A stretch of 64,000 bases of DNA from Flavobacterium alvei (GTDB lineage Bacteria; Bacteroidota; Bacteroidia; Flavobacteriales; Flavobacteriaceae): contig NZ_PQVG01000001.1 of the NCBI RefSeq assembly GCF_002920895.1, positions 593,226-657,225 on the forward strand. Reading direction: 5' to 3'. The notes beneath the pieces are model-generated. The model searched no databases, was not told where the DNA came from, and saw only the letters and a program-made list of their open reading frames with translations. Within the stretch, counting starts at the first letter, position 1. Each line of letters opens with the position of its first letter. Both the position numbers and the translations under genes were made by a program. Shown one piece after another: positions 1-8,984 of the stretch.

Positions 1-647
1 CTTCAACATTAGAAATAAACGAAAACGAGCAATTGGTTTGTAATTTAAGCGAATTAGACTGCTTTACTTTTGATGAAAATGTTTTGGCATTATATCTTAC
101 CAAAAAGAAAAACTCCAATTCTTACAAAGATTTTCAAGAGATCTTAACACAATTGCGTTATCGAAATAACAAAATAGACGGTTATGCTTCGCGTTTGCAT
201 TATTTTACAGAATGGGTAAGACAAGCTGAAAAAAATGGCTATATCAAGGACATCACCTTAGAAATCGGTGGAGAAATCAGAAATAAAGAAGTTCATTTTA
301 TGAGTGAAAATCAAAAATTGTATCCTAAAATTAATGATGAAAAAACCTTAAAAACAATTGTCAAAAACGAGGAAAAAATCAACAAAAAACCGCTTTCACA
401 AATAGAAAAGTCTAAAGTTGCCTCTATAGAAAGCAAGATAAAAGAAGGCGATTTTATTGCAATGACCTCAACTTTGGAAAGAATGGATTGCAATCACGTA
501 GGAATTGCAATTCTTGTAAACAACCGAATCCACTTGCTTCACGCCTCTTCTTCACTAAAAAAAGTGGTAATTTCAGAAAAACCGCTTGCAGAATATCTTG
601 AAGCCATTAAGAAAGATGCAGGAATTATGGTTTTGCAGGTTTTATAG
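1..647 (+). CDS. DUF1460 family, N-acetylmuramoyl-L-alanine amidase-like (5' partial)
   Basis: The reading frame is open from base 3 leftward with no ATG, so the gene begins outside the window; the TTG at 33 is internal. The visible part starts with a stretch containing NLSELDCFTFDENVLAL, the hallmark of DUF1460 proteins, where the Cys of the DC pair is the presumed nucleophile of an NlpC/P60-like fold. A later DCNHVGIAI segment supplies the expected His. The C-terminal half (IESKIKEGDFIAMTSTL) matches the usual 'exported cell-wall hydrolase-like' layout. The family is thought to act on peptidoglycan in the periplasm, but the exact bond cut is not shown by sequence. A signal peptide, if present, lies off the edge. 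Family assignment is confident, function is inference. Confidence 0.8.
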   Translation, partial: STLEINENEQLVCNLSELDCFTFDENVLALYLTKKKNSNSYKDFQEILTQLRYRNNKIDGYASRLHYFTEWVRQAEKNGYIKDITLEIGGEIRNKEVHFMSENQKLYPKINDEKTLKTIVKNEEKINKKPLSQIEKSKVASIESKIKEGDFIAMTSTLERMDCNHVGIAILVNNRIHLLHASSSLKKVVISEKPLAEYLEAIKKDAGIMVLQVL

Positions 648-730
648 AAATTGTGGATACTTTCTTTAAATAAAAGTCCAAAACACAACAACAAAAAATT
701 CACCGCAAAACATTAAAAATTGTAACTAAC

Positions 731-1108
731 ATGGATAATTCAGTAACAAAATGGAGCGTATTCTTACTATGTATCATTGTGATTCCAAATAACATTGGAG
801 GATGGCCAATTTTATTCGTTATTCTAGGCAGCATCATTTCAGCTATTACTTTCGAAAGCTCAGTTGTAGAATTGATTATTACATTTTTAATTGGGTTATC
901 ACTCTATTTTCTATTTTCAAAAAATAAATGGTTCAAAATAGGAGCCTATATTTTGATCTATTTGCAAATTTTATTTTTAGTAATACGAAGCGAGGCGAAC
1001 CACGATCTAGTTTTGTTTTTTGTTTCTGCTTCACCCTATTTTTGTTGTTCAATTTATGATATTTATAAAACAAGTATTTATAGCGGCTTGAATTCAACTA
1101 ATGAATGA
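731..1108 (+). CDS. small hypothetical integral membrane protein
   Basis: A 125-residue protein with about four hydrophobic stretches (roughly residues 8-24, 27-45, 48-66 and 72-88) and a weaker one near 95-108, so probably a polytopic inner-membrane protein. I recognise no family. It lies 83 bases after the DUF1460-like gene on the same strand and is followed by a good hairpin terminator, so it could be the last gene of that transcription unit. There is an ATG start with an A-rich upstream stretch and no clear Shine-Dalgarno site, as is normal in this phylum. No charged catalytic motif or conserved residue pattern stands out. Confidence 0.6.
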   Translation: MDNSVTKWSVFLLCIIVIPNNIGGWPILFVILGSIISAITFESSVVELIITFLIGLSLYFLFSKNKWFKIGAYILIYLQILFLVIRSEANHDLVLFFVSASPYFCCSIYDIYKTSIYSGLNSTNE

Positions 1109-1213
1109 AACTTTTCAGAAAAGAGTTGAAAACAGATTAATGTTTTTTTTATTCAAAACAAAGGTGCTATATCAGTTAATTGCGTTTGGCAACCGATGCA
1201 CAACTTATTAAAA

Positions 1214-1243
1214 AAATCCTGCTCAAATTAAGAGCAGGATTTT
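1214..1243 (+). terminator. rho-independent terminator-like hairpin
   Basis: An 11-bp perfect stem, AAATCCTGCTC at 1214-1224 paired with GAGCAGGATTT at 1232-1242, encloses a 7-base loop. It sits about 100 bases after the small membrane protein and before the promoter region of the next gene. A-run on one side and T-run on the other make it usable in both directions. Confidence 0.75.
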
Positions 1244-1308
1244 ACTTATAAATTCATTTTAAATTCAAAAAATATTTTGTACTTTTCTACAATCTTAAAC
1301 CCCCAAAA

Positions 1309-3681
1309 ATGAAACAACTAATTAGTGTTTTTGTATTTCTTATTGCAACAGGTTTTGGTTACTCGCAAAATGCAGATAACCAGCAAAAAATAAAAACCAA
1401 TTTAGAAGATTATTTTCATTTCGAGAGAGAGAATATTCACGTACAATTCAACAAAACGATATACATATCTAACGAAAATATCGCTTTTAAAGGCTATGTT
1501 TTTAACAAACAGAGCAGTTTTCCCAACTTGAACACCACCAATGTACAGTTGGTCATTTATGATACACAAGGCCAAGTAATTCTAAAGCAATTACTCCACA
1601 CTTCGCTAGGAACTTTTGAAGGAATTGTGACTTTAGACGAAAAGATAGCTTCAGGAAAATACCGTTTTCATTTTTACACCAATTGGATGAATAATTTTAT
1701 GGAAGACGAATCCTTTGCTCAAAACATAGAGATAATCAACCTAAAGGAGTCTTATAATTTAAAAACAAATCAACCCGATTACAAAGCTGTTTCTATACTT
1801 TTTAACCCAGAAAGCGGTTCTTTTATTAAAGGAATCAGCAACACAATGGGTATTCAAATTAAGGATTGCAACGATTTAGGAATTCAAATCATAGAAGGAT
1901 TAGTGGTAGATTCGAAAGGAAAATCCATCACAACTTTCTTTACCAACAAAATGGGTTACGGAAAATTTGAATTGACTCCAGATTCAAACGAAACCTACTC
2001 GGTAAAAATCGCAACAGACCAACTGAAAATGGAAAAACAATTGCCCAAAGTAACCAATTCGGGCCTTACCATAACCTACAATAACAATTTACCCAACAAT
2101 ATGTTGGAGGTTTCTGTAAAAACCAATTCGGATGGCGTGAATTTATACCAAAATAAAAATTACACTTTGCTCATTCATCAAAACGGAAAATACATTCAAA
2201 AAGAATTTAATTTTAATGACAAGAACCTAATCCAAATCCTAATTTTCGATAAAAATGAGTTGTCAAATGGGGTGAATAGCATTCGAATAATTGATGAAAA
2301 TTTAAACGAAATTGCGGAAAGATTGCTCTATTTGAACAAGCAACCTAAAGAAATTCCAATATTGGAAACTCAATTTACAGCCAACGACAGCATCCACTTA
2401 TTTGGGAAACTAAATACAAAAGTGGCTAATTTAAGTATCAGTATTTTGCCAATAGAAACGGCTTGTCTCGACCAGAAAAATTCAATTTTAGGAACATTAA
2501 ATCTCAACGCTTATCTAGAAAAACCAGTTCTAAACAACTACATTTATTTTGACCGCCAAAACGTAACTAGGGCTTTTGACATGGAATTATTGATGCTCAA
2601 TCAGACTAAAAGCAAATACTTTTGGAACAATATTATGAGCCATAAACCAATGGAATCCTATACATTTACCAAAGGAATTACCATCAATGGAACCATCGTA
2701 AAACCATTGAACCCAAAAACAAAATATAAAGTCGCATTAATCTCTTTGAAAAATAAAATTTTTGAAGAAGCAATCCTGGACAAAAACAACATGTTTAGTT
2801 TTGATAATTTTTTTGCAAGAGATTCTACAGCCTATCAACTAGAATTAATGAACGAAAAGAACCTAGCCATTGAAACAAAGATGATTGTCAACATTTTGAA
2901 CAATGACCAACCTTTTTTAAAAAAACAAATTTTTGATGGTGCCAATTGTCAACCGATAAAAGATTTGAATAGAACTTTCGCCTTTTCGAATGCCGATTTA
3001 GAAAAAAAGAGAATTGCATTAAACGAAATTGTCGTTCAAAATAATTATAAAAAACCAATCTACATTCATCAAACCGAAATGAATAATCAGGCTGCAAAAG
3101 CCTATAAAATGGGAGAGACAGATTTTGGTTCGGTCTTGGACTTCATTGGCAGAAACGGTTATGTCACTGGAGTCGACCAAGAAAATTCGGCCTACGTTCG
3201 CAGTTCTAGACACGAATATTCTGGAAACGAAAGTGTAGCTACTCCAGCTATTTTTGTAGATAATTTTCAAATTTTCGATTTGAATGTTTTGTACGACCTT
3301 GATTTAATGAATGTCGATGAAATTTATATTGACAAAATAGGAACTTCCACTACTGCTACTGGAGGTTACGGAACAATTAGAATTTACCTAAAAAAAGGTG
3401 TCAATAATAGTTATTTGAAAAAGAAACATACAACTCTAATCGTGAAATCTGGTTTTGCAAAATCTAAAACATTCAAAAACATAGAATTTCCATTTTCGAG
3501 AGAATTTTATCTTTTTGGAACTTTGCAGTGGTCCCCAAGTGTGTTTCTAGATGCCAACCAATTTTTCGAAGTTTCCTTTCCTAAAATAAATCAAAAAGAG
3601 GTTTTAGTTGTGATTGAAGGGTTTACAATCGAAGGTCAATTAATCTCTGAAATAAAGAAATTAAGCACAATTGCAAAATAA
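1309..3681 (+). CDS. secreted MG2-like / TonB-plug-like surface protein
   Basis: A 790-residue exported protein. Residues 1-19 form a signal peptide ending ...FGYSQ. Residues about 35-125 resemble the MG2 (alpha-2-macroglobulin-like) domain common in Bacteroidota: an FNKTIYISNENIAFKGYVF start and a SGKYRFHFYTNWMNNF end. The middle carries further beta-sandwich-like sequence. Near residues 600-690 there is a plug-like segment (GSVLDFIGRNGYVTG, then IYIDKIGTSTTATGGYGTI), similar to the plug of TonB receptors, but there is no C-terminal 22-strand barrel. Proteins of this make-up are periplasmic or surface-anchored and of unknown role; members are often next to TonB-dependent systems. Monocistronic, with hairpins on both sides. 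Confidence 0.65.
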   Translation: MKQLISVFVFLIATGFGYSQNADNQQKIKTNLEDYFHFERENIHVQFNKTIYISNENIAFKGYVFNKQSSFPNLNTTNVQLVIYDTQGQVILKQLLHTSLGTFEGIVTLDEKIASGKYRFHFYTNWMNNFMEDESFAQNIEIINLKESYNLKTNQPDYKAVSILFNPESGSFIKGISNTMGIQIKDCNDLGIQIIEGLVVDSKGKSITTFFTNKMGYGKFELTPDSNETYSVKIATDQLKMEKQLPKVTNSGLTITYNNNLPNNMLEVSVKTNSDGVNLYQNKNYTLLIHQNGKYIQKEFNFNDKNLIQILIFDKNELSNGVNSIRIIDENLNEIAERLLYLNKQPKEIPILETQFTANDSIHLFGKLNTKVANLSISILPIETACLDQKNSILGTLNLNAYLEKPVLNNYIYFDRQNVTRAFDMELLMLNQTKSKYFWNNIMSHKPMESYTFTKGITINGTIVKPLNPKTKYKVALISLKNKIFEEAILDKNNMFSFDNFFARDSTAYQLELMNEKNLAIETKMIVNILNNDQPFLKKQIFDGANCQPIKDLNRTFAFSNADLEKKRIALNEIVVQNNYKKPIYIHQTEMNNQAAKAYKMGETDFGSVLDFIGRNGYVTGVDQENSAYVRSSRHEYSGNESVATPAIFVDNFQIFDLNVLYDLDLMNVDEIYIDKIGTSTTATGGYGTIRIYLKKGVNNSYLKKKHTTLIVKSGFAKSKTFKNIEFPFSREFYLFGTLQWSPSVFLDANQFFEVSFPKINQKEVLVVIEGFTIEGQLISEIKKLSTIAK

Positions 3682-3691
3682 TAAATAACAA

Positions 3692-3727
3692 AAAAAACTC
3701 CGAAGTTTAAAAGTTTCGGAGTTTTTT
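3692..3727. terminator. bidirectional terminator hairpin
   Basis: A 13-bp perfect inverted repeat (AAAAAACTCCGAA at 3692-3704, its complement at 3715-3727) lies between the convergent MG2-like and DedA genes. An A-run and a T-run flank it, so it can stop transcription from both sides. Confidence 0.85.
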
Positions 3728-3737
3728 CATAAATCTT

Positions 3738-4415
3738 TTATTCAATATGAACTCTTTTTTTGAATAATTTCCAAAGCACTGGAAGCGTTGTTACAAGCAC
3801 AATTCCTATAACAATATATTCGATATGTTTTTTCAAATCAATACCGAATTTGTCTAAAAACATTGCTGACAAATAATGCCCTGCAAAAATCATACTGAAA
3901 GACCATAGGACAGAACCCAAAATATTATTAAACATAAATTTCTTTTTATCCATCGCAGCAATTCCAGCTACAATGGGTGCAAAGGTTCTGAAAATAGGTA
4001 AAAAACGAGCAAAAATAATGGCTTTCCCTCCATATTTATCGAAAAAATCTCTCGATTGTAAAAGGTATTTTTCCTTAAACCAAAACGTATCTTCTTTATT
4101 ATAAAGATAAGTTCCGCCTTTCACTCCAAACCAATATCCTACCATATTACCAAAAACTCCTGCTGCTGAAACTAAAGCTGATAGCAATACAACATTCGCA
4201 AATTCATTGCCCACCGCAATCTGGCGAGTTAATAATTCGCTGTAAATCCCTGCTAAAAACAACAAACTATCTCCTGGAAGAAAAAACCCTGCAAACAATC
4301 CAGTTTCGGCAAAAATTATGAATAGGATTACTAACAATCCCATTTTTACTCCGCCAAATTCCATCAAAATATAAAATTCTGGATTTATTAGCTGCGTCCA
4401 ATCAAAATTATTCAT
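3738..4415 (-). CDS. DedA family membrane protein (VTT domain)
   Basis: A 225-residue inner-membrane protein with the DedA/SNARE-associated (VTT) signature: the segment FAETGLFAGFFLPGDSLLF near residues 36-54, and ARFLPIFRTFAPIVAG near 136-151, with the conserved Arg and Pro residues and re-entrant helices between membrane segments. DedA proteins are thought to move or flip phospholipids or undecaprenyl phosphate and to help keep membrane potential; YqjA/YghB of E. coli are the best studied. The specific substrate cannot be told here. The length is typical of the family. The gene is alone on its strand, ending at the shared hairpin with the MG2-like gene. Confidence 0.88.
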   Translation of the reverse strand: MNNFDWTQLINPEFYILMEFGGVKMGLLVILFIIFAETGLFAGFFLPGDSLLFLAGIYSELLTRQIAVGNEFANVVLLSALVSAAGVFGNMVGYWFGVKGGTYLYNKEDTFWFKEKYLLQSRDFFDKYGGKAIIFARFLPIFRTFAPIVAGIAAMDKKKFMFNNILGSVLWSFSMIFAGHYLSAMFLDKFGIDLKKHIEYIVIGIVLVTTLPVLWKLFKKRVHIE

Positions 4416-4552
4416 ATAAATATTTTAAAAATTCTCGGTTGTGAAAGTAATTATAATTTAGCAAAACAGCACTATCAAGTCAATGGATTTGCAGTTTTTT
4501 AATAAATATTTAATAAAAACACCATTCAATTGAAAACTTAAACTAATCTCAT

Positions 4553-4586
4553 AAAAAGGAATTCCAAAAATGTTGGAATTCCCTTT
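4553..4586 (-). terminator. terminator after the metal-binding protein gene
   Basis: A 9-bp core stem (GGAATTCCA at 4558-4566 with TGGAATTCC at 4574-4582) extends through a mismatch into an A/T pairing. On the minus strand it is followed by a T-run, so it terminates the HYC_CC_PP/TonB/HMA unit. Confidence 0.75.
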
Positions 4587-4596
4587 CTTACCTTGA

Positions 4597-4938
4597 CTAC
4601 CATCTATCATATTGACAACAACCTGGTAGTTTGTCATAACTTTCTTTGGTGGATTTAAACTCTTTAGTATCGTGTCCCACTTTTGCAATTGCAACTTCTA
4701 CAGCTTTAATCGAGGTTTTCTCTTCATTAATTATCACATTTAGTTTATGAGAATCAATGTCCCAACTCGCCATTTTTACACCACTAACCGAAAAAGCTGC
4801 TTTTTGAATTCGGTTTTGACATTGTTCGCAATTGCCATTCACTTCTATGGTGTATTTTGCATTTTTATTCTTTTTAGTTTGTGCTTGTACAGAAAGTGTT
4901 ACTACTAATAACATCATTCCTAAAAATAGATTTTTCAT
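4597..4938 (-). CDS. periplasmic heavy-metal-associated (HMA) domain protein
   Basis: A 113-residue protein with a signal peptide (residues 1-20, ending VQAQ) followed by one HMA domain. The metal loop is GNCEQC with Cys37 and Cys40, the CxxC that binds Cu(I) or another soft metal in CopZ/Atx1-like chaperones and MerP. An extra Cys pair (Cys107-Cys108) sits in the tail PGCCQYDRW. The export signal means that it works in the periplasm, unlike cytosolic CopZ. It follows the TonB receptor gene by 59 bases on the same strand and ends at a terminator, so it is probably the last gene of a metal-uptake or metal-resistance unit. Copper is the likely metal, by inference. Confidence 0.82.
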   Translation of the reverse strand: MKNLFLGMMLLVVTLSVQAQTKKNKNAKYTIEVNGNCEQCQNRIQKAAFSVSGVKMASWDIDSHKLNVIINEEKTSIKAVEVAIAKVGHDTKEFKSTKESYDKLPGCCQYDRW

Positions 4939-4997
4939 ATTTTACTTTTTTAATTGTTATTGAAATTGATTTTTTGTCATTGTCATTGACATTGTTG

Positions 4998-7025
4998 TTA
5001 TTTTATTTTGAATCGAAGTCCCGCATAGTACATTTGCCCAAAAACGGGCGCATATACAATAGATGCATCGAATGTTGAGCCAAAAGGATTTTCAGAACCT
5101 AAAATTGCTTTTTCTTGTTTGTAATTTCCAACGTTTTCTCCGCCAAAATACATTTCGAAAGTTGAAGAAAAAGTTCGAGTAATTTGAAAATTCATCAAAG
5201 AATAGGAAGGCGAATAAACCGGAAGTCTATCTTCTATTGGGTTTGATGCCGTTTCTGGCAGTTTTTGTTGTCCCATCCAGTTGTAAGTGAAATCAAATTT
5301 CCATTGTTTTCCTTTATCAGTAATATGAGTTTCATATCCTAAATTAGCAAAAAATCGATGTTTGGCTTGCAAAGGTCTTTCGCTACTTCCGCTCAAATAA
5401 TCGGTTTGAATGTCATAATATTTATAAGCAGTTCGGATATCTAAATGTTTCACTAATTCTACATTAAAATCAATTTGCAAACTATTGGCAAACGATTTTC
5501 CGTTCAAATTGTAAAACAAAACTTGATGCGTTCCCGAAATTGCTGGAGCGGTATATAAATCGACAACTACTTGTTTTGTAAAATCGGTTTTGTAAAAATC
5601 AAAACCAATGTCGGAATTTCGTCCAAAAAGCTTAAACTTTTGATTAAAACTCAATCCGTAATTCCAAGCGATTTCAGGATCTAAACCATAAATTTTGCCG
5701 CTAGCATTCAAGACATCAAAGGTTCTTGAACTCGCAAAAAGCGATTGATTTTCAGCAAAAATATTGGCACTACGTTTCCCTCTACCAGCCGAAACACGTA
5801 AAGTAGCTTTCTCCCAAGGATTGTAACGAATGTGCAAACGTGGCGTAAAAAAAGTTCCCAATCGATTGTGATTATCCACTCTTCCACCCGCAATTAAACT
5901 GAAATTCGAAGCATTATCATACGTATATTCGAAGAAAGCTCCAATTGAATTATCAATTCTACTGTAATCATTCACATTGACAAATTCTTGGTATTTATCA
6001 TAAGTAAAATTTAAACCTGTGGCGAATTTGTGCATCGTATTATTAATAATCGAGTTGAAAATTAAATTCGAATAAAAACTACTTTGCTTGATATTGTATT
6101 GATTTAGTCCATAATAAGAATCTTGATTATGACTGTTAAAAGCATTTTGAAAACCAAAACTTTGATACGGCATGTCTTTAAATACATAACCTACTTTCGA
6201 CGAAACATCAAAGCGTTCTGTATTGATTTCAGAACCCCAAAAATTAGTTGTTCCCTTGTCTTTATTTGGGTCAAAATCGGTTTCACCTGCTTGTTTCTTA
6301 TCATTCATATATCTGAAATTAATGAAACTCACCCAACCTTTCTCGGCATTATAATATTGATAACGGTTTAAAATATTGACTTGTTTTGCCAACGGATTAT
6401 CCAGAAAACCGTCATCATTCATATCCTTTTTGGCCGTTCTTGCATTTCCGTGAACAAACAACGCACTTGACCATTTATCCGAAAGTTTGGCATTGAAATG
6501 CGTATTTAATTCAAACCGAGAATCGGAAGAGCCGTAAGCATTCAAGAAAAAAGGAATATTATTTATGGGTTTAATTAATTCGGTATTGATTTGTCCTGAA
6601 ATACTTTCGTATCCATTGACAACACTGCCCGCACCTTTTGTGATTTGGATACTTTCAATCCAAGTTCCTGGTGTAAATGACAGCCCATAAGCTTGTGAAG
6701 CACCACGAACAGAAGGAATATTTTCCTCGTCAATCATCAAATAAGGGCTCGTTAAACCCAGCATTTTGATTTGTTTTGTCCCAGTCAATGCGTCCGAAAA
6801 ATTGACATCTATTGATGGATTGGTCTCGAAACTTTCGGCGAGATTGCAACAAGCGGCTTTGAGTAATTCCTTGCTAGTTACCAATGTTGTATTTGCGGTA
6901 ATCTTAGAGGATTTTTGTAAGCCTTTGCTTTTAGAAACTACTTTTACCACCTTTAATGTGTCCTGAGAATAGGATGTAAACGCACACAACAAGCTCAATA
7001 AAAGTATTGAAATTTGTTTTTTCAT
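4998..7025 (-). CDS. TonB-dependent outer membrane receptor, probably metal (copper) related
   Basis: A 675-residue outer membrane receptor. Signal peptide 1-20 (ends TSYS, Q follows), plug domain about 45-160 (VTSKELLKAACCNLAES, GTKQIKMLGLTSPYLMIDE, ITKGAGSVVNGYESISGQI), then a 22-strand beta-barrel ending in GLRFKIK. Unlike SusC-type receptors it lacks the N-terminal carboxypeptidase-regulatory domain. The plug has a Cys59-Cys60 pair, which is rare in receptors for non-metal substrates and recurs in relatives found beside HMA and HYC_CC_PP genes. It lies between such genes here, which points to transport of copper or another soft metal. Whether it imports or senses metal is open. Confidence 0.85.
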   Translation of the reverse strand: MKKQISILLLSLLCAFTSYSQDTLKVVKVVSKSKGLQKSSKITANTTLVTSKELLKAACCNLAESFETNPSIDVNFSDALTGTKQIKMLGLTSPYLMIDEENIPSVRGASQAYGLSFTPGTWIESIQITKGAGSVVNGYESISGQINTELIKPINNIPFFLNAYGSSDSRFELNTHFNAKLSDKWSSALFVHGNARTAKKDMNDDGFLDNPLAKQVNILNRYQYYNAEKGWVSFINFRYMNDKKQAGETDFDPNKDKGTTNFWGSEINTERFDVSSKVGYVFKDMPYQSFGFQNAFNSHNQDSYYGLNQYNIKQSSFYSNLIFNSIINNTMHKFATGLNFTYDKYQEFVNVNDYSRIDNSIGAFFEYTYDNASNFSLIAGGRVDNHNRLGTFFTPRLHIRYNPWEKATLRVSAGRGKRSANIFAENQSLFASSRTFDVLNASGKIYGLDPEIAWNYGLSFNQKFKLFGRNSDIGFDFYKTDFTKQVVVDLYTAPAISGTHQVLFYNLNGKSFANSLQIDFNVELVKHLDIRTAYKYYDIQTDYLSGSSERPLQAKHRFFANLGYETHITDKGKQWKFDFTYNWMGQQKLPETASNPIEDRLPVYSPSYSLMNFQITRTFSSTFEMYFGGENVGNYKQEKAILGSENPFGSTFDASIVYAPVFGQMYYAGLRFKIK

Positions 7026-7058
7026 AAAAATTGATTTTAATGTTTTGTAATCAGAAAT

Positions 7059-7081
7059 ATCAAACCAAAAGAAGGTTTGAT
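7059..7081 (-). other. short inverted repeat between HYC_CC_PP and TonB receptor genes
   Basis: ATCAAACC at 7059-7066 pairs with GGTTTGAT at 7074-7081 across a 7-base loop. It lies in the 75-base gap between two same-strand genes. There is no long T-run on the minus strand, so it may modulate readthrough or mRNA stability instead of ending transcription. Confidence 0.4.
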
Positions 7082-7100
7082 TTCAAAAAAAACATTAAAA

Positions 7101-7526
7101 TCAGGCGTAGAAAACGTATTGATGGTATAATTTGAAAAGTGGTGGCGCGTTGGCATCACAATAATAAGAGAGGATGCAATTGCTTTCAAAATTTGAATAT
7201 TCAGAGAAAACGATAGGATTCCATTCTTCGAATATAAAAGTAAAATCGGGCTGAAAAGAGATTGAACTTAAAGTTACTTTTCCAGATTTTTTCTGAAAAT
7301 GAACTACTTTATCCTTGCAACAACTTTCTTTTTTGTTGACAATGTTTGAAGATTTTGGAGGACAACAACTTTCCTTTTTTAGACTTTGTACTTCTTTAGA
7401 TTCTAAATATACGGGCTTGATAGAAGCTATTTTCCCTCCACAATAATGCACATCAATAGCAAATCCCGTATTGGAAACCAACAGGAATAAAGCCAATAAA
7501 AAACTGATGTGCTTTTTGAATTTCAT
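7101..7526 (-). CDS. HYC_CC_PP family protein
   Basis: A 141-residue protein with all features that name the HYC_CC_PP family: signal peptide (about 1-23), the HYC motif at residues 27-29 followed by GGK, Cys-Cys pairs at 54-55 and 69-70, and a NAPPLF motif at about 126-131 just before a hydrophobic end. The family is widespread in Bacteroidota and commonly sits next to TonB receptors and HMA proteins, as here. No biochemical role is established; the His/Cys content and the neighbours make soft-metal (copper) binding likely. It is the first gene of the minus-strand unit and has a TAAATTTG -7-like element at 7531-7538, close to its ATG. Confidence 0.85.
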   Translation of the reverse strand: MKFKKHISFLLALFLLVSNTGFAIDVHYCGGKIASIKPVYLESKEVQSLKKESCCPPKSSNIVNKKESCCKDKVVHFQKKSGKVTLSSISFQPDFTFIFEEWNPIVFSEYSNFESNCILSYYCDANAPPLFKLYHQYVFYA

Positions 7527-7571
7527 AGTACAAATTTAAGTATTTAAATCCTTCCTAAAATAAAAATTATG

Positions 7572-8927
7572 TTAAATATCAAACTCTTGATTCATCTGTG
7601 GAATAACACATTCAAAACCGTATTTTTCAGTGATTTTTGTGCTAAGTTCCTCAAAAGCTTCCTTTTCGCCGTGAACCAAAAATACTTTTTGGGGCTTGTT
7701 TTGCAATTCCGAAAGCCAATTAACCAAATCCTTTTGATCGCCGTGAGCCGATAAACCTTCTATTTCAAGAATGTTAGCTTTTACTTCGTATTGTTTGCCG
7801 TAAATTTTAATTTCTTTATCTCCTTCTAACAATTTTCTTCCACGAGTTCCTTCGGCTTGATAGCCAATGATGATTACAGTAGTTTCAGGCAATCCAATAT
7901 AACGTTCTAAATAACTCAAAACTCTACCTCCAGTAATCATTCCGCTGGCTGCAATGATTACTTTGGGTTGAGGATTGTAAATAGTATCAATTGTTTCTTG
8001 ATAATCTGTATTCATTGTAAACATCTGACACATTGCAACATACTCGTGTTCGGGCAATTTGTGCCATCTTCTATTATTTTCGAAAATATCCAGCACTTTA
8101 ATTCCCATTGGAGTATCAATTATATAGGGAATATTTGGAATCCTATCTTCGGTTTTGAGTTGCCACAACAAATACATTATCGTTTGTGCTCGCTCTACAG
8201 CAAAACTCGGAATGATAACCGTTCCGCCTTTTTGAATTGTATTGTTGATGTAAATTTCCAATTCGGCTTTGGCATCTGTCTCAGGATGGAGTCTATTTCC
8301 GTATGTGCTTTCAAGGAAAACATAATCGGCTTTCTGGGGTTTTGTTGGCGGATACATCAAAATATCATTATCTCGGCCAATATCTCCCGAAAAAACTACC
8401 GTTTTATTTTCTAAATTCAATTCAATACTACAAGCCCCAACGATGTGTCCCGCATTGGTGAAAACCGCTGAAATTTCGGCATCCAAATCAATTTTTTCAT
8501 TGGGTTTAATCACTCTAAACAGCGGAAAAACGGCTTCTGCTTTTTTTAAATCATAAAGCGGCTCGGCAATTTCGTGTTTAGAATAATGTTCTTTATTAGC
8601 TTTATAAGCTTCTTCTTCCTGAATTTTAGCACTATCCAAAAGAATCAGTTTAGTAATGTCTTTTGTTGGACTAGTACAATAAATTTTGCCTTTAAAGCCT
8701 TGATCGACCAATCTTGGCAACCAACCGCAATGATCTAAATGACCGTGAGTCAACAACACAAAATCTATGGTTGAAGGTTGAACTGGCAAAGGCAGCCAAT
8801 TGAGTTCTCTTAAAGATTTAATACCTTGAAATTGTCCGCAATCGATCAAAATTCGAACACCATTACTTTCTACTACTGTTTTTGAACCCGTTACTGTTCC
8901 TGCACCGCCAATAAATTTAATTTTCAT
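7572..8927 (-). CDS. MBL-fold / beta-CASP RNase-like protein
   Basis: A 451-residue cytosolic protein of the metallo-beta-lactamase, beta-CASP and RMMBL architecture (CPSF73-like, also called YSH1-type). The metal site is the HGHLDH motif at residues 61-66, followed by NAGHIVGACSIEL, SGDIGRD, ESTYGNRLH, PSFAVERAQTIMYLL, a GMITGGRVLSYL segment, and C-terminal IEGLSAHGDQ and VFLVHGE. All expected zinc ligands are present, so it should be an active nuclease acting on RNA, by family knowledge. In Bacteroidota it is often encoded separately from RNase J. An ATP-cone nuclease gene lies 57 bases upstream on the same strand and may be co-transcribed. Confidence 0.9.
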   Translation of the reverse strand: MKIKFIGGAGTVTGSKTVVESNGVRILIDCGQFQGIKSLRELNWLPLPVQPSTIDFVLLTHGHLDHCGWLPRLVDQGFKGKIYCTSPTKDITKLILLDSAKIQEEEAYKANKEHYSKHEIAEPLYDLKKAEAVFPLFRVIKPNEKIDLDAEISAVFTNAGHIVGACSIELNLENKTVVFSGDIGRDNDILMYPPTKPQKADYVFLESTYGNRLHPETDAKAELEIYINNTIQKGGTVIIPSFAVERAQTIMYLLWQLKTEDRIPNIPYIIDTPMGIKVLDIFENNRRWHKLPEHEYVAMCQMFTMNTDYQETIDTIYNPQPKVIIAASGMITGGRVLSYLERYIGLPETTVIIIGYQAEGTRGRKLLEGDKEIKIYGKQYEVKANILEIEGLSAHGDQKDLVNWLSELQNKPQKVFLVHGEKEAFEELSTKITEKYGFECVIPQMNQEFDI

Positions 8928-8984
8928 GATTCCTATATTTTATATTCAAGAAATTATAATTGCTAACTATATTTTGCCGAAGTT

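Noticed and set aside
7968..8414. A 148-codon plus-strand frame within the beta-CASP gene
   Set aside because: Antisense to a well-conserved gene with all motifs; composition is the complement of that gene, no start signal.
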